Shown piece after piece: positions 43,755-54,236 of a DNA stretch of 64,000 nucleotides. Under the pieces are notes generated by a model. That model saw only the letters and a list, made by a program, of their open reading frames with translations. It was not told where the DNA came from and did no database searches. The stretch's first letter is position 1. Each line of letters starts with the position of its first letter. The stretch comes from Salinibacillus kushneri (GTDB taxonomy: Bacteria > Bacillota > Bacilli > Bacillales > Alkalibacillaceae): assembly GCF_900111405.1 (NCBI RefSeq), contig NZ_FOHJ01000001.1:186001-250000 (forward strand), in the 5' to 3' direction. Made by a program: the position numbers and the translations under genes.

Positions 43755-44594
43755 CTATTTTTCCGATGGTAATTGACCATTATAGTGTACATTTGCTAAC
43801 CCCTTTTTTCGACGATAAACCATCGCCAAAATACTGATAACAATTAATAATACAGAAATAAGCTGGGCTACACGGATATCGGTTCCCATTACATATAAAC
43901 TGTCCGTACGTAATCCTTCTATAAAGAAACGACCAAAGGAATACCATATTAAGTAACTAAAGAAAATTTCCCCGCGTCTAGGATTAACTTTACGCATATA
44001 AAGCAATACCAAGAGTCCTAATATATTCCAAACCGATTCATAAAGAAAGGTTGGCTGGTACATGACACCATCTATAATCATTTGATTGGTTATAAAATCA
44101 GGAATATATTGAATAAAATGGTTGTAGGCTTCTTCAGATACAGGCCCCCCGTGAGCTTCCTGGTTCATAAAGTTCCCCCAGCGGCCAATTGCCTGACCTA
44201 CTAAAAGACTTGGAGCCGCAATATCAGCAAGCGTAAAAAAGGATATTTCTTTTACTTTGGCAAAAAGAAAGGCGGTTAAAACAGCACCAATTAAGGCGCC
44301 ATGAATCGCTATGCCTCCTTCCCAGACAGCGAATACCTTCCACCAGGGTTCACCTACATAACGGTCCCATTCAAACGTGACATAATAGATTCTTGCACAT
44401 ATAATGGCTGCAGGAATAGCAAAAATCAGTAAATCTACAAAAATATCTTCTTTTAAGCCCAATCGTTTTGACTCACGAGTTGCTAACCACAAACCTAGTG
44501 CGGCACCGGTAGCAATAATGACACCATACCAATAAATGGAGATTGGTCCTAATTCAATAAAGACTCGGTCGTAGGGTTGTATATTGAATAGCAT
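43755..44594 (-). CDS. lgt: Prolipoprotein diacylglyceryl transferase
   Basis: A 279-residue membrane enzyme that transfers diacylglycerol to the lipobox cysteine of lipoproteins, such as those at 2209, 31689 and 61195 here. The signature [14 protein letters not shown] and the catalytic-arm region [15 protein letters not shown]-x6-E regions ([12 protein letters not shown]) are intact. Twelve bp after hprK. Confidence 0.97.
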   Translation of the reverse strand: MLFNIQPYDRVFIELGPISIYWYGVIIATGAALGLWLATRESKRLGLKEDIFVDLLIFAIPAAIICARIYYVTFEWDRYVGEPWWKVFAVWEGGIAIHGALIGAVLTAFLFAKVKEISFFTLADIAAPSLLVGQAIGRWGNFMNQEAHGGPVSEEAYNHFIQYIPDFITNQMIIDGVMYQPTFLYESVWNILGLLVLLYMRKVNPRRGEIFFSYLIWYSFGRFFIEGLRTDSLYVMGTDIRVAQLISVLLIVISILAMVYRRKKGLANVHYNGQLPSEK

Positions 44595-44606
44595 GTTTTC
44601 CTCTCC

Positions 44607-45545
44607 TTATTCTTCAAATTTATCATCATCAGAATCGATCATTTGCGTTAGACGTTGGCTAAAGTCCTTTGCCGCATTTATCCCCATCCGTTTTAAGCGA
44701 AAATTCATCGCTGCTACTTCAATAATGACAGCAAGGTTACGTCCAGGGCGAACAGGAATCGTCGCTTGAGGTAACTCAACGTCCATAATTTTCATCGTAT
44801 CTTCATCCAAACCAAGCCTATCATACTGTTTGTCTTTATCCCATAATTCGAGATTGATAACCATGGTAATTCGCTTATGACTGCGAACAGCTCCGGCACC
44901 AAATAAAGTCATTACATCAATAATTCCTAGCCCACGAATTTCCAGTAAGTGTTCAATAAGCGGTGGTGAATTACCAATCAGGGTATCAAAGTCTTCCTGA
45001 CGAATTTCCACACTATCATCAGCAACCAGCCGATGTCCTCTTTTCACAAGCTCCAAAGCAGTTTCACTTTTTCCGACGCCACTTTGACCTGTAATGAGTA
45101 CGCCTACCCCGTAAATATCTACAAGGACCCCATGAATAGCAGTAAATGGGGCAAATTTTGATTCTAGATAATTGGTCATACGACTGATTACACTTGTCGT
45201 TTTAAGTGGAGAACGCATAATCGGAACTCCAGCATTCTGTCCGGCTTCAATTAGTTCCTGAGGTACTTCCATTCCCCGCGAAATCACTATCCCCGGAGTT
45301 ACATCCGTACAAAGTCTCTTAATCCGGTCAGTTTTCATTTCATCCGATAAATCGTAAAAGAAGGATACCTCTGTTTTCCCTAAAAGTTGAATACGCTCTG
45401 CTGCATAATGCTTGAAGTAACCAGCCATTTCTAAGCCTGGTCTTGATATATCACTTTTTACAATTTCACGATGAATTCCGTTTTTCCCTGCAATCAGTTC
45501 CAAATTAAATCGTTCAATAAGATCCTTAGTACGTACTTTCGCCAT
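44607..45545 (-). CDS. hprK: HPr kinase/phosphorylase
   Basis: A 312-residue bifunctional enzyme. Walker A GQSGVGKS at 153-160 and the family signature [20 protein letters not shown] at about 202 are present. It phosphorylates Ser46 of HPr and Crh at high fructose-1,6-bisphosphate and ATP and reverses the reaction at high phosphate. Both substrates and PpaX are encoded in this window. Confidence 0.98.
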   Translation of the reverse strand: MAKVRTKDLIERFNLELIAGKNGIHREIVKSDISRPGLEMAGYFKHYAAERIQLLGKTEVSFFYDLSDEMKTDRIKRLCTDVTPGIVISRGMEVPQELIEAGQNAGVPIMRSPLKTTSVISRMTNYLESKFAPFTAIHGVLVDIYGVGVLITGQSGVGKSETALELVKRGHRLVADDSVEIRQEDFDTLIGNSPPLIEHLLEIRGLGIIDVMTLFGAGAVRSHKRITMVINLELWDKDKQYDRLGLDEDTMKIMDVELPQATIPVRPGRNLAVIIEVAAMNFRLKRMGINAAKDFSQRLTQMIDSDDDKFEE

Positions 45546-45962
45546 ATGTATATTTCCTCCTAAAACGTTCCCTTGCTGCTACTTATTTTAGCACGATTTA
45601 ACGTATATTTTACACTAAAGCTTCAGGATTCACAAAAAGATTACCGTAATAAACAGCACTAAGCTGCTTGCAGGTTACCGAATATAAACATGTATAGAAA
45701 AGTTCTCTTCAAATAGAAAACAGCCTGTATTTCTAGAGGCTGCTTTCTCCTGTTTCCTTCTATTTTGGATGTTTTCTAAAAGGTTGTTGTTTTTAAAAAG
45801 TGAATTCGTTGATAGTGCGCAAGCAAGTGAAATACACGGAGACTCCAGGGGGAGACGTGAGACAGGTGTGACCCCGTAGCGAGGAGACTTATCTCTCACC
45901 AGCCAAGATCGTAGTGTATTTCACCTGCGGAAGGCAGAGCAACAAATAATATGAAAATGCCT
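45546..45962. other. Intergenic region hprK / yvlD-like
   Basis: About 415 bp without a gene. It contains a hairpin CAGCCT/AGGCTG near 45722-45743 and the inverted-repeat element at 45827-45924. The apparent open frame at 45675-45899 runs through the element and is not protein-like. Confidence 0.6.
45827..45924. repeat. 98-bp intergenic element with terminal inverted repeats
   Basis: GTGAAATACAC (45827-45837) and GTGTATTTCAC (45914-45924) are exact inverted repeats enclosing a GC-richer body with GAGACTCC, GTGAGACAG and GCGAGGAGAC. The body resembles a widespread structured intergenic repeat of alkaliphilic/halophilic Bacillaceae. No transposase, so non-autonomous. Confidence 0.7.
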
Positions 45963-46322
45963 CTATTTTTTAAATGCATCTACGACAAGTTTTTGGAGTA
46001 ATAAATTTAAAACAGATAATACGATAGCTGCTAAAATAGCAGTACCAAATCCTTCAATGACAAAGGCATCACCAATAATTGCCTGGGTAATCATTAACGT
46101 TATGGCGTTAATGACAAATAAGAACAATCCTAACGAAAAAATCGTAATGGGCAGGGTGAAAAAAACAAGAATCGGTTTTACAATTACATTTAACAGCGAC
46201 AGAATTAAGCTCGCAAGAATGGCAGTTACAAAATCCGTTATGATAAGACCCTCAAATAATTGAGCAACAGCAATCAATGCAATAGCATTTAATATAATAG
46301 ATAAAGCCCAATTTTTAATCAT
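45963..46322 (-). CDS. YvlD-type four-helix membrane protein (phage-holin-like family)
   Basis: A 119-residue protein with about four hydrophobic helices (ILNAIALIAVAQLFEG, AILASLILSLLNVIVKPIL, FSLGLFLFVINAITL, LAAIVLSVLNLLL). Matches the YvlD/phage holin family IV group. Neighbour of the YvlB-like gene, an envelope-stress pair in B. subtilis. Function unknown. Confidence 0.85.
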   Translation of the reverse strand: MIKNWALSIILNAIALIAVAQLFEGLIITDFVTAILASLILSLLNVIVKPILVFFTLPITIFSLGLFLFVINAITLMITQAIIGDAFVIEGFGTAILAAIVLSVLNLLLQKLVVDAFKK

Positions 46323-46341
46323 GGTATCACTCCTTGAAAGA

Positions 46342-47448
46342 TTAATTTAATGGGTTTACGTTCACTTTTCCCGTTTTCGTTTCCGCCTCGAGATAAAGGG
46401 TTGGAGTATTTCCATCTGTTTCAAAATGCATGGACTTTTTGAGTACTTCTTTTTCGCTACTCACTAGTCTGTGATTAGGCAAATAGCATTGGACATTTCC
46501 GATGCTGGATTTTAACTCCCCATCTACTGACTTATCGGTTGGAACAAACAACGAAATAGAACCTGTAGTGGATTTGAAATAGGCGTTTTTCGTCTCCATA
46601 CCCCGCAAATATCCTTTAATACTTCCGTTGATCACCTGGCTTTCGATTTCTTCCCATTCTCCATCCACATAAATGGAGCCATTTAAAGTTTCAATTTCAC
46701 ATTCCCTTCCTGTAACGTTTTCCGCTCGAATATTACTATTTACAGACTTAATATCCCATTTCTCGCCTGTCATATTCTGCAGATTAATTTTTCCATTTGA
46801 CGTTTTAACTTTCAGCTCAGGAACGTTTAAATCCCGAAGATTAATAGAGCCATTAAAGATTTTTATGGAAGACGCCTGATAGATATGCTCTGGAATCCAT
46901 ATTCGAAAATCTGCTTTCATCTTCTTCGTATCTAAAATGACCTTTAATTGCTGACTCTCGACCTGGGCGGACAATTCCTTTAATAGCATTTCTTTCGCTT
47001 GCTCTTGATTATCCACTTTATAAACTTTTGCTTTACATTCAATCCGTATATCAGGTTCATCCCAGGTTTGAACTTCTACACTTCCGTTCTCAATATCCAT
47101 TAAAAATGATGAGATAGAGGTATTAGGATATTGAAAAATGTGTGATACCTGCTTATAAGGGCCAAAGTTAAAATCAAAGTCAGTTTTTTTAATTTTTTCA
47201 ACGGTTGCATCAATAAAATCAAATATTTTTTCCTTCGTTGAGGACTGCCTCGTGGAATGGGTACTCTCTTGCCGATTTTGCCCCTCATCCTCATAAACAA
47301 CTGTACCAGGGATTGAAGATTGGGTTTTATCGCCCTTTTCTTTTACCTGTTCAGCATCCTCTAGTGCCTGTAACAGCTCTTCAGCCTCCTCAGCTGATAA
47401 CTTCCCCTCTTCAATCAGCTTTAAAATCCGCTTTCGTTCCTGTTCCAT
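46342..47448 (-). CDS. YvlB-like DUF4097 protein
   Basis: A 368-residue protein. N-terminus is a short helical SHOCT-like/YvlB domain (ERKRILKLIEEGKLSAEEAEELLQAL), then an acidic linker, then a DUF4097 beta-helix of repeated NGSI/SNGKI motifs (IKIFNGSINL, VKTSNGKINL, ETLNGSIYV, SQVINGSIKG). No signal peptide. Two adjacent ATGs (47451, 47448) follow AAGGAG. Probably envelope-stress related with the YvlD-like partner. Confidence 0.82.
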   Translation of the reverse strand: MEQERKRILKLIEEGKLSAEEAEELLQALEDAEQVKEKGDKTQSSIPGTVVYEDEGQNRQESTHSTRQSSTKEKIFDFIDATVEKIKKTDFDFNFGPYKQVSHIFQYPNTSISSFLMDIENGSVEVQTWDEPDIRIECKAKVYKVDNQEQAKEMLLKELSAQVESQQLKVILDTKKMKADFRIWIPEHIYQASSIKIFNGSINLRDLNVPELKVKTSNGKINLQNMTGEKWDIKSVNSNIRAENVTGRECEIETLNGSIYVDGEWEEIESQVINGSIKGYLRGMETKNAYFKSTTGSISLFVPTDKSVDGELKSSIGNVQCYLPNHRLVSSEKEVLKKSMHFETDGNTPTLYLEAETKTGKVNVNPLN

Positions 47449-47531
47449 CATAATTCTCCTTTCGATATAAGGACACACGCTTTTTTAAAGCTTTTTGTTC
47501 ATTTTCTATCAAGTTGATTGGTGCGGTAGTT

Positions 47532-47573
47532 CGCGAGACCTCTCCCGGATCCGGTCGCGAAAAGCGTATGTTA
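47532..47573. other. Small GC-rich inverted repeat upstream of the yvlB-like gene
   Basis: TTCGCGA and TCGCGAA flank about 20 bp containing the palindrome CCGGATCCGG. GC-rich against AT-rich surroundings; may be a fragment of a structured intergenic repeat. Confidence 0.4.
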
Positions 47574-47617
47574 AACAAAGCCTATTTTAAAAGTACATCG
47601 TACATGAACAAGCTGTA

Positions 47618-47647
47618 AGAAAAAATCAGCGTACGAAAACGCTGATT
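47618..47647 (-). terminator. Terminator of yojF-bshB2
   Basis: ATCAGCG/CGCTGAT stem with T-rich tail on the minus strand, overlapping the bshB2 stop. Confidence 0.8.
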
Positions 47648-48314
47648 AGTTTTCAAATGTCCACTTGTAAAATTCTTCCTGTTTAAATCGCTTCATAACT
47701 TCCTCATATTGTCCTTCAAAATCAGAGCTACCCTTCATTTTCGGGAACATCCCTTCAAATTGAGAACGATGGGCCTGTATTGCTTGAAGTTTGACTTCAA
47801 ATTCCTCCTCAACATTGTTTACAATTTGAGGCTGGCCAAGCTTTTCATAATGACCATTTGTAATTGCTTGTGCCCATACTTCAGGTCTCTTCTCTTTTTC
47901 CATACGTCTGACAGCCTCAACAGCAGCAGCCCCCATGGCATCATGATCCGGGTGAACAGCTTCCCCAGGGTAATGAGTAATCACAAGTGTAGGCTTTATT
48001 TCATCCAAATAGCCTTTTATATGCTCTGCTATTTCATCTCTTGATTCAAATTCAATTGTTTTATCTCGATATCCTAACATTTTGATATTCACATCTAATA
48101 TTTTACAAGCGTCCAGAAGTTCCTTTTTTCGAATATCAGGAAGTGTTTCACGGTTGGCAAAAAACGGGTTCCCCATATTTCTTCCCATCTCACCAAGGGA
48201 TCCACATAAATATGTAACAGGAATACCTTCTTTACGAAATTGCGTCATCGTACCCGAGCTTCCAAACGCCTCATCGTCAGGATGGGGATAAATGACAACG
48301 ACATGTTTATGCAC
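47646..48314 (-). CDS. bshB2: Bacillithiol biosynthesis deacetylase BshB2
   Basis: A 222-residue zinc-dependent LmbE-family deacetylase: metal site YPHPDDEAFG, plus THYPGEAVHPDHDAMG. It removes acetyl from GlcNAc-malate during bacillithiol synthesis. It follows yojF, a pairing typical of BshB2 rather than BshB1. Bacillithiol is the thiol likely persulfidated in the CstR response. Confidence 0.9.
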   Translation of the reverse strand: MHKHVVVIYPHPDDEAFGSSGTMTQFRKEGIPVTYLCGSLGEMGRNMGNPFFANRETLPDIRKKELLDACKILDVNIKMLGYRDKTIEFESRDEIAEHIKGYLDEIKPTLVITHYPGEAVHPDHDAMGAAAVEAVRRMEKEKRPEVWAQAITNGHYEKLGQPQIVNNVEEEFEVKLQAIQAHRSQFEGMFPKMKGSSDFEGQYEEVMKRFKQEEFYKWTFEN

Positions 48315-48337
48315 GGCTATTCTCTCCTCTCTCCTAT

Positions 48338-48688
48338 TTAATAACGAAATGGATTTTTGCTGATCTGGAGGGCAACCATTAACCGCCCCTCAGAGTCATG
48401 ACCAGCCAGGAGTAATTCTCCATTCTCATTCCATTCCCAGTCAGTTACACCTTCAGCGTAAATCCAGCCTTTCTCCATTTTAAGCCCTACACGAAAAGCA
48501 TCTTCTGCATCCACGATTTTAGCCCGTGTATATCGGACTTGTGCATTCCGAATGTAAGCACCCACATTGTGGTTGCGATTAAAATGTTTGGCATATGCCC
48601 CATTTGTTGTTTCTACATGGACATATACATCCTGCTCTGCATACTGATCTAGGGCTTTTTGTACGTCAGCCCGTTCAATTGCTTTCAT
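48338..48688 (-). CDS. YojF family protein (DUF1806)
   Basis: A 116-residue small protein with the family core YVHVETTNGAYA and TRAKIVDAEDAFRVGLKMEKGWIYAEGVTDWE. Function unknown, but always next to bshB2 in bacilli. RBS GAGGGG; 23 bp before bshB2. Confidence 0.88.
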   Translation of the reverse strand: MKAIERADVQKALDQYAEQDVYVHVETTNGAYAKHFNRNHNVGAYIRNAQVRYTRAKIVDAEDAFRVGLKMEKGWIYAEGVTDWEWNENGELLLAGHDSEGRLMVALQISKNPFRY

Positions 48689-48725
48689 CCTAAATCCCCT
48701 CTCATTAGCTTTCCTGTTACTTATC

Positions 48726-51596
48726 TTATGATGTTACCTTCTCATTAAGTCTTTCGTCCATACGCTTTCGATCACGTTCCAATATTGGTTTTAAATATTT
48801 CCCGGTATAAGAGACGTCTTCCTGATCTGCAACCTCTTCTGGTGCTCCAGTTGCTACAATTTTGCCGCCACCTTCTCCTCCCTCCGGACCTAAATCAATT
48901 AAATAATCAGCCGTTTTAATAACATCTAAATTATGCTCAATAATCAAAACGGTATCTCCATTTTCGACTAAACGTTGAAGAACCGTTAACAGCTGCTTAA
49001 TATCGTGAACATGCAATCCAGTCGTTGGCTCATCTAAAATATAAAAGGATTTTCCGTTTGAACGGCGATGAAGCTCACTTGCAAGCTTCATACGCTGGGC
49101 TTCTCCACCAGATAAAGTCGTTGCCGGCTGTCCAAGCTTGATGTAACCAAGACCTACATCAGCAATAGTTTGTATTTTCCGTTTGATCTTAGGAATATTT
49201 TCAAAAAAGTCGAGCGCTTCTTCTACGCGCATATCTAGAACATCCGCAATCGTTTTACCTTTATATTTAACCTCTAAAGTTTCACGGTTATAGCGTTTTC
49301 CATGGCAAACTTCGCATGGAACATACACATCAGGTAAAAAGTGCATCTCAATTTTAATAATTCCGTCTCCATGACAGGCTTCACAGCGTCCACCTTTCAC
49401 ATTAAAACTAAAGCGTCCCTTTTTGTAGCCGCGTATTTTGGCTTCATTGGTTTGAGCAAATACATCACGAATATCATCAAACACTCCCGTATATGTAGCT
49501 GGATTCGAACGAGGCGTACGCCCAATTGGGGACTGATCAATATCGATAACTTTGTCTAAATGATCCAAGCCATTAATCTCTTTATACTTTCCTGGTTTCA
49601 GTTTACTTTTATAGAGCTTCTGAGAAAGAGATTTGTACAAAATTTCATTAATAAGTGAGCTTTTCCCTGATCCTGAAACACCGGTCACCACATTTAAAAG
49701 ACCGAGTGGAATTTGGACATCCACATTTTTTAAGTTGTTTTCCTCTGCCCCAACGATTTCGATAAAACGATTGTTTGGGTTTCGACGTTCATTCGGCAGT
49801 GGAATAAATTTCTTTCCGGATAAATACTGTCCAGTTAAGGAATTCCGGCTTCGCATCACTTGCTTTGGCGTTCCACTGGCTACAAGTTCTCCCCCATGTG
49901 ATCCTGCTCCAGGACCGATGTCAATGATATAATCTGCCTCCAGCATGGTGTCTTCATCATGCTCTACGACAATTAATGTATTATCTAAATCCCGCATTTG
50001 TTGTAACGTGGCTATCAGGCGATTATTATCCCGTTGATGCAAGCCAATCGATGGCTCATCTAAAACATATAGCACACCGGTCAAAGCCGATCCAATTTGA
50101 GTGGCTAACCGAATCCGCTGGGCCTCGCCACCGGATAGAGTGCCTGCTGAACGGGACAAGGTTAAATAGTCCAAGCCAACATTTTGTAAAAAGGTTAATC
50201 GATCCGAAATCTCTTTCAATATCATTTGAGCAATTTGTTCTTCTTTTTCCGAAAGTTTAAGACCCTGGAAAAACTCTCGGGCTTCCGAAATGGAATAGTC
50301 TGTTACATGACTGATATGTTTTTCATCAATTTTAACAGACAGCGCCTCTTCACTTAATCGATGACCATGACAAGTCGGACAGGATTTGTGAACCATGTAT
50401 TTTTCCATTTGTTCCCGTACCCAATCTGACGTCGATTCCCGGTAACGTCTTTCCACGTTCCGTATAACACCTTCAAAATATATATGATTATCCCGTGCCT
50501 GTCCTCTATCATTTGTATATTGAAAATGGATACGCTCTTTGCCGCTCCCGTATAAAATTTTATTCATTTTTTCTTTTGGAATGTCCTTAACAGGTACATC
50601 CATAGGAATATCGTAATGCTCACATACACTAGCCAGTAATTGTGGATAATATTGAAACCTGGATGGCTCCCATGGGGCAATGGCATGCTCATTTAATGAC
50701 AAATCCCAATCCGGAATAACTAAATCCACGTCGACTTCCAAATTCGTGCCAAGACCATCACAGGTTGGGCACGCTCCAAAAGGACTGTTAAAGGAAAACA
50801 TACGTGGCTCTAATTCATCAATGGAAAATCCACAGATTGGGCAGGCGTGTTTTTCACTAAATAACAGCTCTTCATCACCAATCAAATCAATAATAACTTT
50901 CCCATCCCCATGCTTAAGGGCCGTTTCAATAGAATCACTTAACCTGGAGACTACACCGTCTTTTACAATAATTCGATCAATGACTACTTCGATGGAATGT
51001 TTTTTATTTTTATCCAGCTCAATATCCTCGGTCACTTCATGCATTTCGCCGTCAACACGGATACGTACAAAGCCTTCCTTTCTTAAATCTTCAAAAACTT
51101 TTGCATGCTCACCCTTTCGTCCTGAAACTACAGGAGCTAAGATTTGCAGCTTAGTGCGCTCTGGATACTCCATTATACGGTCAACCATTTGTTCAACCGT
51201 TTGTGAAGTGATTTCAATCCCGTGCTCCGGGCAATAGGGGTGCCCGACACGTGCGTATAATAAACGCAAGTAGTCGTATATTTCTGTTACAGTTCCAACT
51301 GTAGAACGGGGATTTCGACTCGTCGTTTTCTGATCAATCGATATAGCTGGAGACAAGCCTTCAATCGCATCCACATCAGGCTTATCCATTTGTCCTAAAA
51401 ACTGTCTGGCATAGGCTGATAACGACTCTACATATCTTCTTTGGCCCTCTGCATAAATCGTATCAAAAGCTAACGAGGATTTTCCTGAACCGGAGAGTCC
51501 GGTCATGACAACAAGCTTATTCTTAGGAATATTTACATCTACATTCTTTAAATTGTGGGCTCTGGCACCTTGTACCTTAATTGATTTCATCGCCAT
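48726..51596 (-). CDS. uvrA: Excinuclease ABC subunit A
   Basis: A 956-residue tandem ABC ATPase that finds bulky DNA lesions. First Walker A GLSGSGKS (33-40) and second GVSGSGKS, two ABC signatures ([24 protein letters not shown]), and zinc modules CPICGF...CPTC and CEACHGDG...CEVCHGKR. Seven bp after uvrB; the binding site AAGGA is inside the uvrB end. Confidence 0.98.
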   Translation of the reverse strand: MAMKSIKVQGARAHNLKNVDVNIPKNKLVVMTGLSGSGKSSLAFDTIYAEGQRRYVESLSAYARQFLGQMDKPDVDAIEGLSPAISIDQKTTSRNPRSTVGTVTEIYDYLRLLYARVGHPYCPEHGIEITSQTVEQMVDRIMEYPERTKLQILAPVVSGRKGEHAKVFEDLRKEGFVRIRVDGEMHEVTEDIELDKNKKHSIEVVIDRIIVKDGVVSRLSDSIETALKHGDGKVIIDLIGDEELLFSEKHACPICGFSIDELEPRMFSFNSPFGACPTCDGLGTNLEVDVDLVIPDWDLSLNEHAIAPWEPSRFQYYPQLLASVCEHYDIPMDVPVKDIPKEKMNKILYGSGKERIHFQYTNDRGQARDNHIYFEGVIRNVERRYRESTSDWVREQMEKYMVHKSCPTCHGHRLSEEALSVKIDEKHISHVTDYSISEAREFFQGLKLSEKEEQIAQMILKEISDRLTFLQNVGLDYLTLSRSAGTLSGGEAQRIRLATQIGSALTGVLYVLDEPSIGLHQRDNNRLIATLQQMRDLDNTLIVVEHDEDTMLEADYIIDIGPGAGSHGGELVASGTPKQVMRSRNSLTGQYLSGKKFIPLPNERRNPNNRFIEIVGAEENNLKNVDVQIPLGLLNVVTGVSGSGKSSLINEILYKSLSQKLYKSKLKPGKYKEINGLDHLDKVIDIDQSPIGRTPRSNPATYTGVFDDIRDVFAQTNEAKIRGYKKGRFSFNVKGGRCEACHGDGIIKIEMHFLPDVYVPCEVCHGKRYNRETLEVKYKGKTIADVLDMRVEEALDFFENIPKIKRKIQTIADVGLGYIKLGQPATTLSGGEAQRMKLASELHRRSNGKSFYILDEPTTGLHVHDIKQLLTVLQRLVENGDTVLIIEHNLDVIKTADYLIDLGPEGGEGGGKIVATGAPEEVADQEDVSYTGKYLKPILERDRKRMDERLNEKVTS

Positions 51597-51603
51597 GTTC
51601 CAA

Positions 51604-53586
51604 TCATCCTTCCGCCTTTAACTCCAAAATAATATCTCTTAATTCAGCTGCACGCTCGAAATCTAAATCCTTGGCAGCCTGCTTCATTTCTTTTTCCATT
51701 TGATCAATCGTCTTCTGTTTCTCTTCTTTAGAAAGGTTGGTTAACGATTGTACTTTGTTGGATTTTTCCTCTTCTTCTGCGGCTGTTGTTGCCTTAATGA
51801 CGTCATGAATATCCTTTTGAATGGTTTGAGGAACAATGCCATGCTTTTCATTATAAGCAATTTGCTTTTCTCTTCGTCTGTAGGTTTCATCAATAGCAAT
51901 TTGCATGGAATCCGTAATCTTATCAGCATACATTATAACCTTACCTTGAGCATTTCTGGCCGCACGCCCTGTTGTTTGAATTAAAGAACGCTGTGACCTT
52001 AAGAAGCCTTCTTTGTCCGCATCTAAAATCGCAACCAGCGAAACCTCAGGGATATCCAGTCCTTCTCTGAGCAGGTTAATACCGACAAGGACGTCATATT
52101 TTCCCATGCGCAAATCACGAATAATTTCAATTCGTTCAAGCGTCTTAATTTCTGAATGGAGATAAGCAACTTTAAAGCCGACATCCTTCAGATAATCGGT
52201 TAAATCCTCAGCCATCTTAATGGTTAGGGTTGTAACAAGTACCCGTTCATTACGCTCAGATCGTTCTTTCACTTCACCAATTAAATTATCAATTTGACCT
52301 TTAATAGGGCGAACGTCAATCTCTGGATCCAGTAATCCAGTTGGCCGAATAATTTGCTCGGTCATCTTAGGGGTATGCTCTAACTCATAAGGACCTGGTG
52401 TGGCCGAAACAAATATGGACTGATTAATATGCTTTTCAAATTCTTCAAATTTTAATGGACGGTTATCCAGTGCAGACGGCAAACGAAAGCCATGGTCTAC
52501 TAACGTTTGTTTCCGAGCCTGGTCTCCGTTATACATTCCGCGAACCTGAGGGAGCGTTACATGAGACTCATCCACTACAAGGAGAAAATCATCTGGAAAA
52601 TAATCGAGCAATGTATAAGGAGTCGCTCCTTGTTCACGAAAGGTCAAATGACGGGAATAATTTTCAATCCCCGAGCAAAAACCCATTTCTCTCATCATTT
52701 CCAAATCGTAATTGGTCCGCTGTTCTAAACGCTGTGCTTCCAACAGTTTATTATTTGCTCTCAGATGTTCTAAACGTTCTTCTAATTCTTTTTCAATATT
52801 AGCAATCGCACGCTTCATTTTTTCTTCGCGGGTGACGAAGTGGGAAGCCGGGAAAATGGCGACATGCTCCCGGTCACCAATGATTTCTCCTGTTAAAGCA
52901 TCTACTTCACGAATACGATCGATTTCATCACCGAAAAATTCAACCCGCAAACAGTGCTCTTCACGAGATGCAGGAATGATTTCCACCGAATCCCCTCGCA
53001 CTCGGAATGTTCCCCGCTGAAAATCAATATCATTTCGAGCATACTGAATATCAACTAAGTCACGGAGCAGCTCGTCACGGTCTTTTTCCATCCCTATACG
53101 TAACGAAACAACCATTTCACCATATTCTTCCGGTGAACCTAAACCATATATACACGAAACACTCGATACAATGATTACATCTCGGCGTTCAAATAGAGCC
53201 GATGTCGCAGAGTGACGTAATTTATCAATCTCATCATTAATGCTGGCATCTTTTTCAATGAAGGTGTCTGTCTGTGGAACATAGGCCTCAGGCTGATAAT
53301 AATCATAATAGCTGACGAAATATTCCACCGCATTATTCGGAAAATACTCTTTAAATTCACTATACAGTTGTCCAGCCAATGTTTTGTTATGTGCAATCAC
53401 AAGGGTTGGCTTATTAACTTCCTTAATAACATTTGAAACGGTAAAGGTCTTTCCGGTACCCGTAGCACCCAGTAACGTCTGATGCCTGGTCCCTTTATTG
53501 ATTCCATTTACTAACTCTTTAATAGCAGTAGGCTGATCTCCTTGAGGACTATATTTCGACTCCAACTCAAATTGATTCTCCAACAT
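51604..53586 (-). CDS. uvrB: Excinuclease ABC subunit B
   Basis: A 660-residue helicase-like damage verifier. Walker A GATGTGKT (40-47), beta-hairpin region [12 protein letters not shown], helicase motifs ([14 protein letters not shown]) and the C-terminal UVR coiled coil ([24 protein letters not shown]). ATG at 53586 after GGAGG. A LexA-like box lies upstream, implying SOS induction of uvrBA. Confidence 0.98.
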   Translation of the reverse strand: MLENQFELESKYSPQGDQPTAIKELVNGINKGTRHQTLLGATGTGKTFTVSNVIKEVNKPTLVIAHNKTLAGQLYSEFKEYFPNNAVEYFVSYYDYYQPEAYVPQTDTFIEKDASINDEIDKLRHSATSALFERRDVIIVSSVSCIYGLGSPEEYGEMVVSLRIGMEKDRDELLRDLVDIQYARNDIDFQRGTFRVRGDSVEIIPASREEHCLRVEFFGDEIDRIREVDALTGEIIGDREHVAIFPASHFVTREEKMKRAIANIEKELEERLEHLRANNKLLEAQRLEQRTNYDLEMMREMGFCSGIENYSRHLTFREQGATPYTLLDYFPDDFLLVVDESHVTLPQVRGMYNGDQARKQTLVDHGFRLPSALDNRPLKFEEFEKHINQSIFVSATPGPYELEHTPKMTEQIIRPTGLLDPEIDVRPIKGQIDNLIGEVKERSERNERVLVTTLTIKMAEDLTDYLKDVGFKVAYLHSEIKTLERIEIIRDLRMGKYDVLVGINLLREGLDIPEVSLVAILDADKEGFLRSQRSLIQTTGRAARNAQGKVIMYADKITDSMQIAIDETYRRREKQIAYNEKHGIVPQTIQKDIHDVIKATTAAEEEEKSNKVQSLTNLSKEEKQKTIDQMEKEMKQAAKDLDFERAAELRDIILELKAEG

Positions 53587-53618
53587 TGAACCTCCATTCT
53601 CCGACAACAATTATCTAT

Positions 53619-53646
53619 AGTATAACAAAAAACGAACAAACATTCT
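53619..53646 (-). promoter_or_regulatory. uvrBA promoter region with LexA/DinR-like box
   Basis: CGAACAAACATTCT (53633-53646) matches the Bacillus LexA site CGAAC-N4-GTTCG apart from changes in the second half. A -10 TATACT (53619-53624 on the minus strand) follows, so LexA would sit in the promoter. Confidence 0.65.
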
Positions 53647-53812
53647 ATTTATTTACATTTCTTTTATCATCTAATAATAGGATATGTTTTTTTGCAGTGT
53701 ATTGCAAAGAAGAAAGGCGGGCGGTACTGATTAGAAGTCCAGACTGTAAAAGATAAATATTCTATGATTACATAAAGGAATGCTGAAGCGCTTCTTTCTG
53801 TATGATGAATGA

Positions 53813-54099
53813 TTCTGTCTCATTCGGCATTTTTTCTGTCACTGATCGATCTCATTCTGTTAAATAACCCAGGATTTCTGTCACCCGATTTATAGGAAGG
53901 CTACCTTCTGTCTAAAGGATAATGATTTCCTTCAGCAATGAGGGGAATTCTGTCAGCCGAGCTTATTTTTATGTTTTCTATGCAAATCATTCTGTCTAAT
54001 CAGGAACTATTCCGGTCTGAACTAAAGAATCCTGTCCCAACTCTGATTCATTAAGTCTATTTACCTTAGATTCCTGTCGACTCCCTACGTAATTCTGTC
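53813..54099. repeat. Phased TTCTGTC heptamer array, about 21-bp period
   Basis: TTCTGTC or a one- to two-base variant starts at 53813, 53834, 53855, 53876, 53906, 53927, 53948, 53990, 54010, 54030, 54071 and 54093. Intervals are 21, 21, 21, 30, 21, 21, 42, 20, 20, 41 and 22. Sequences between heptamers are unrelated. No long open frame spans it. It lies between uvrB and a STAND/LuxR regulator, 170 to 450 bp beyond the uvrB promoter. Confidence 0.8.
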
Positions 54100-54236
54100 T
54101 ACCTTATCCTCGGTAGTTTCCTCGCCATAAAAGCAGTCACCTAATGTACCAGCTTCCAGCCAATAACTCCAGAAAAACAAAAAATCCCCAGGCAAACGCA
54201 CCAGAGATTTTAAAAAATCATCCTATAAATCTTTTA

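Noticed and set aside
45675-45899. 74-codon minus-strand open frame
   Set aside because: It is the inverted-repeat element read through; RNA/DNA structure explains it better.
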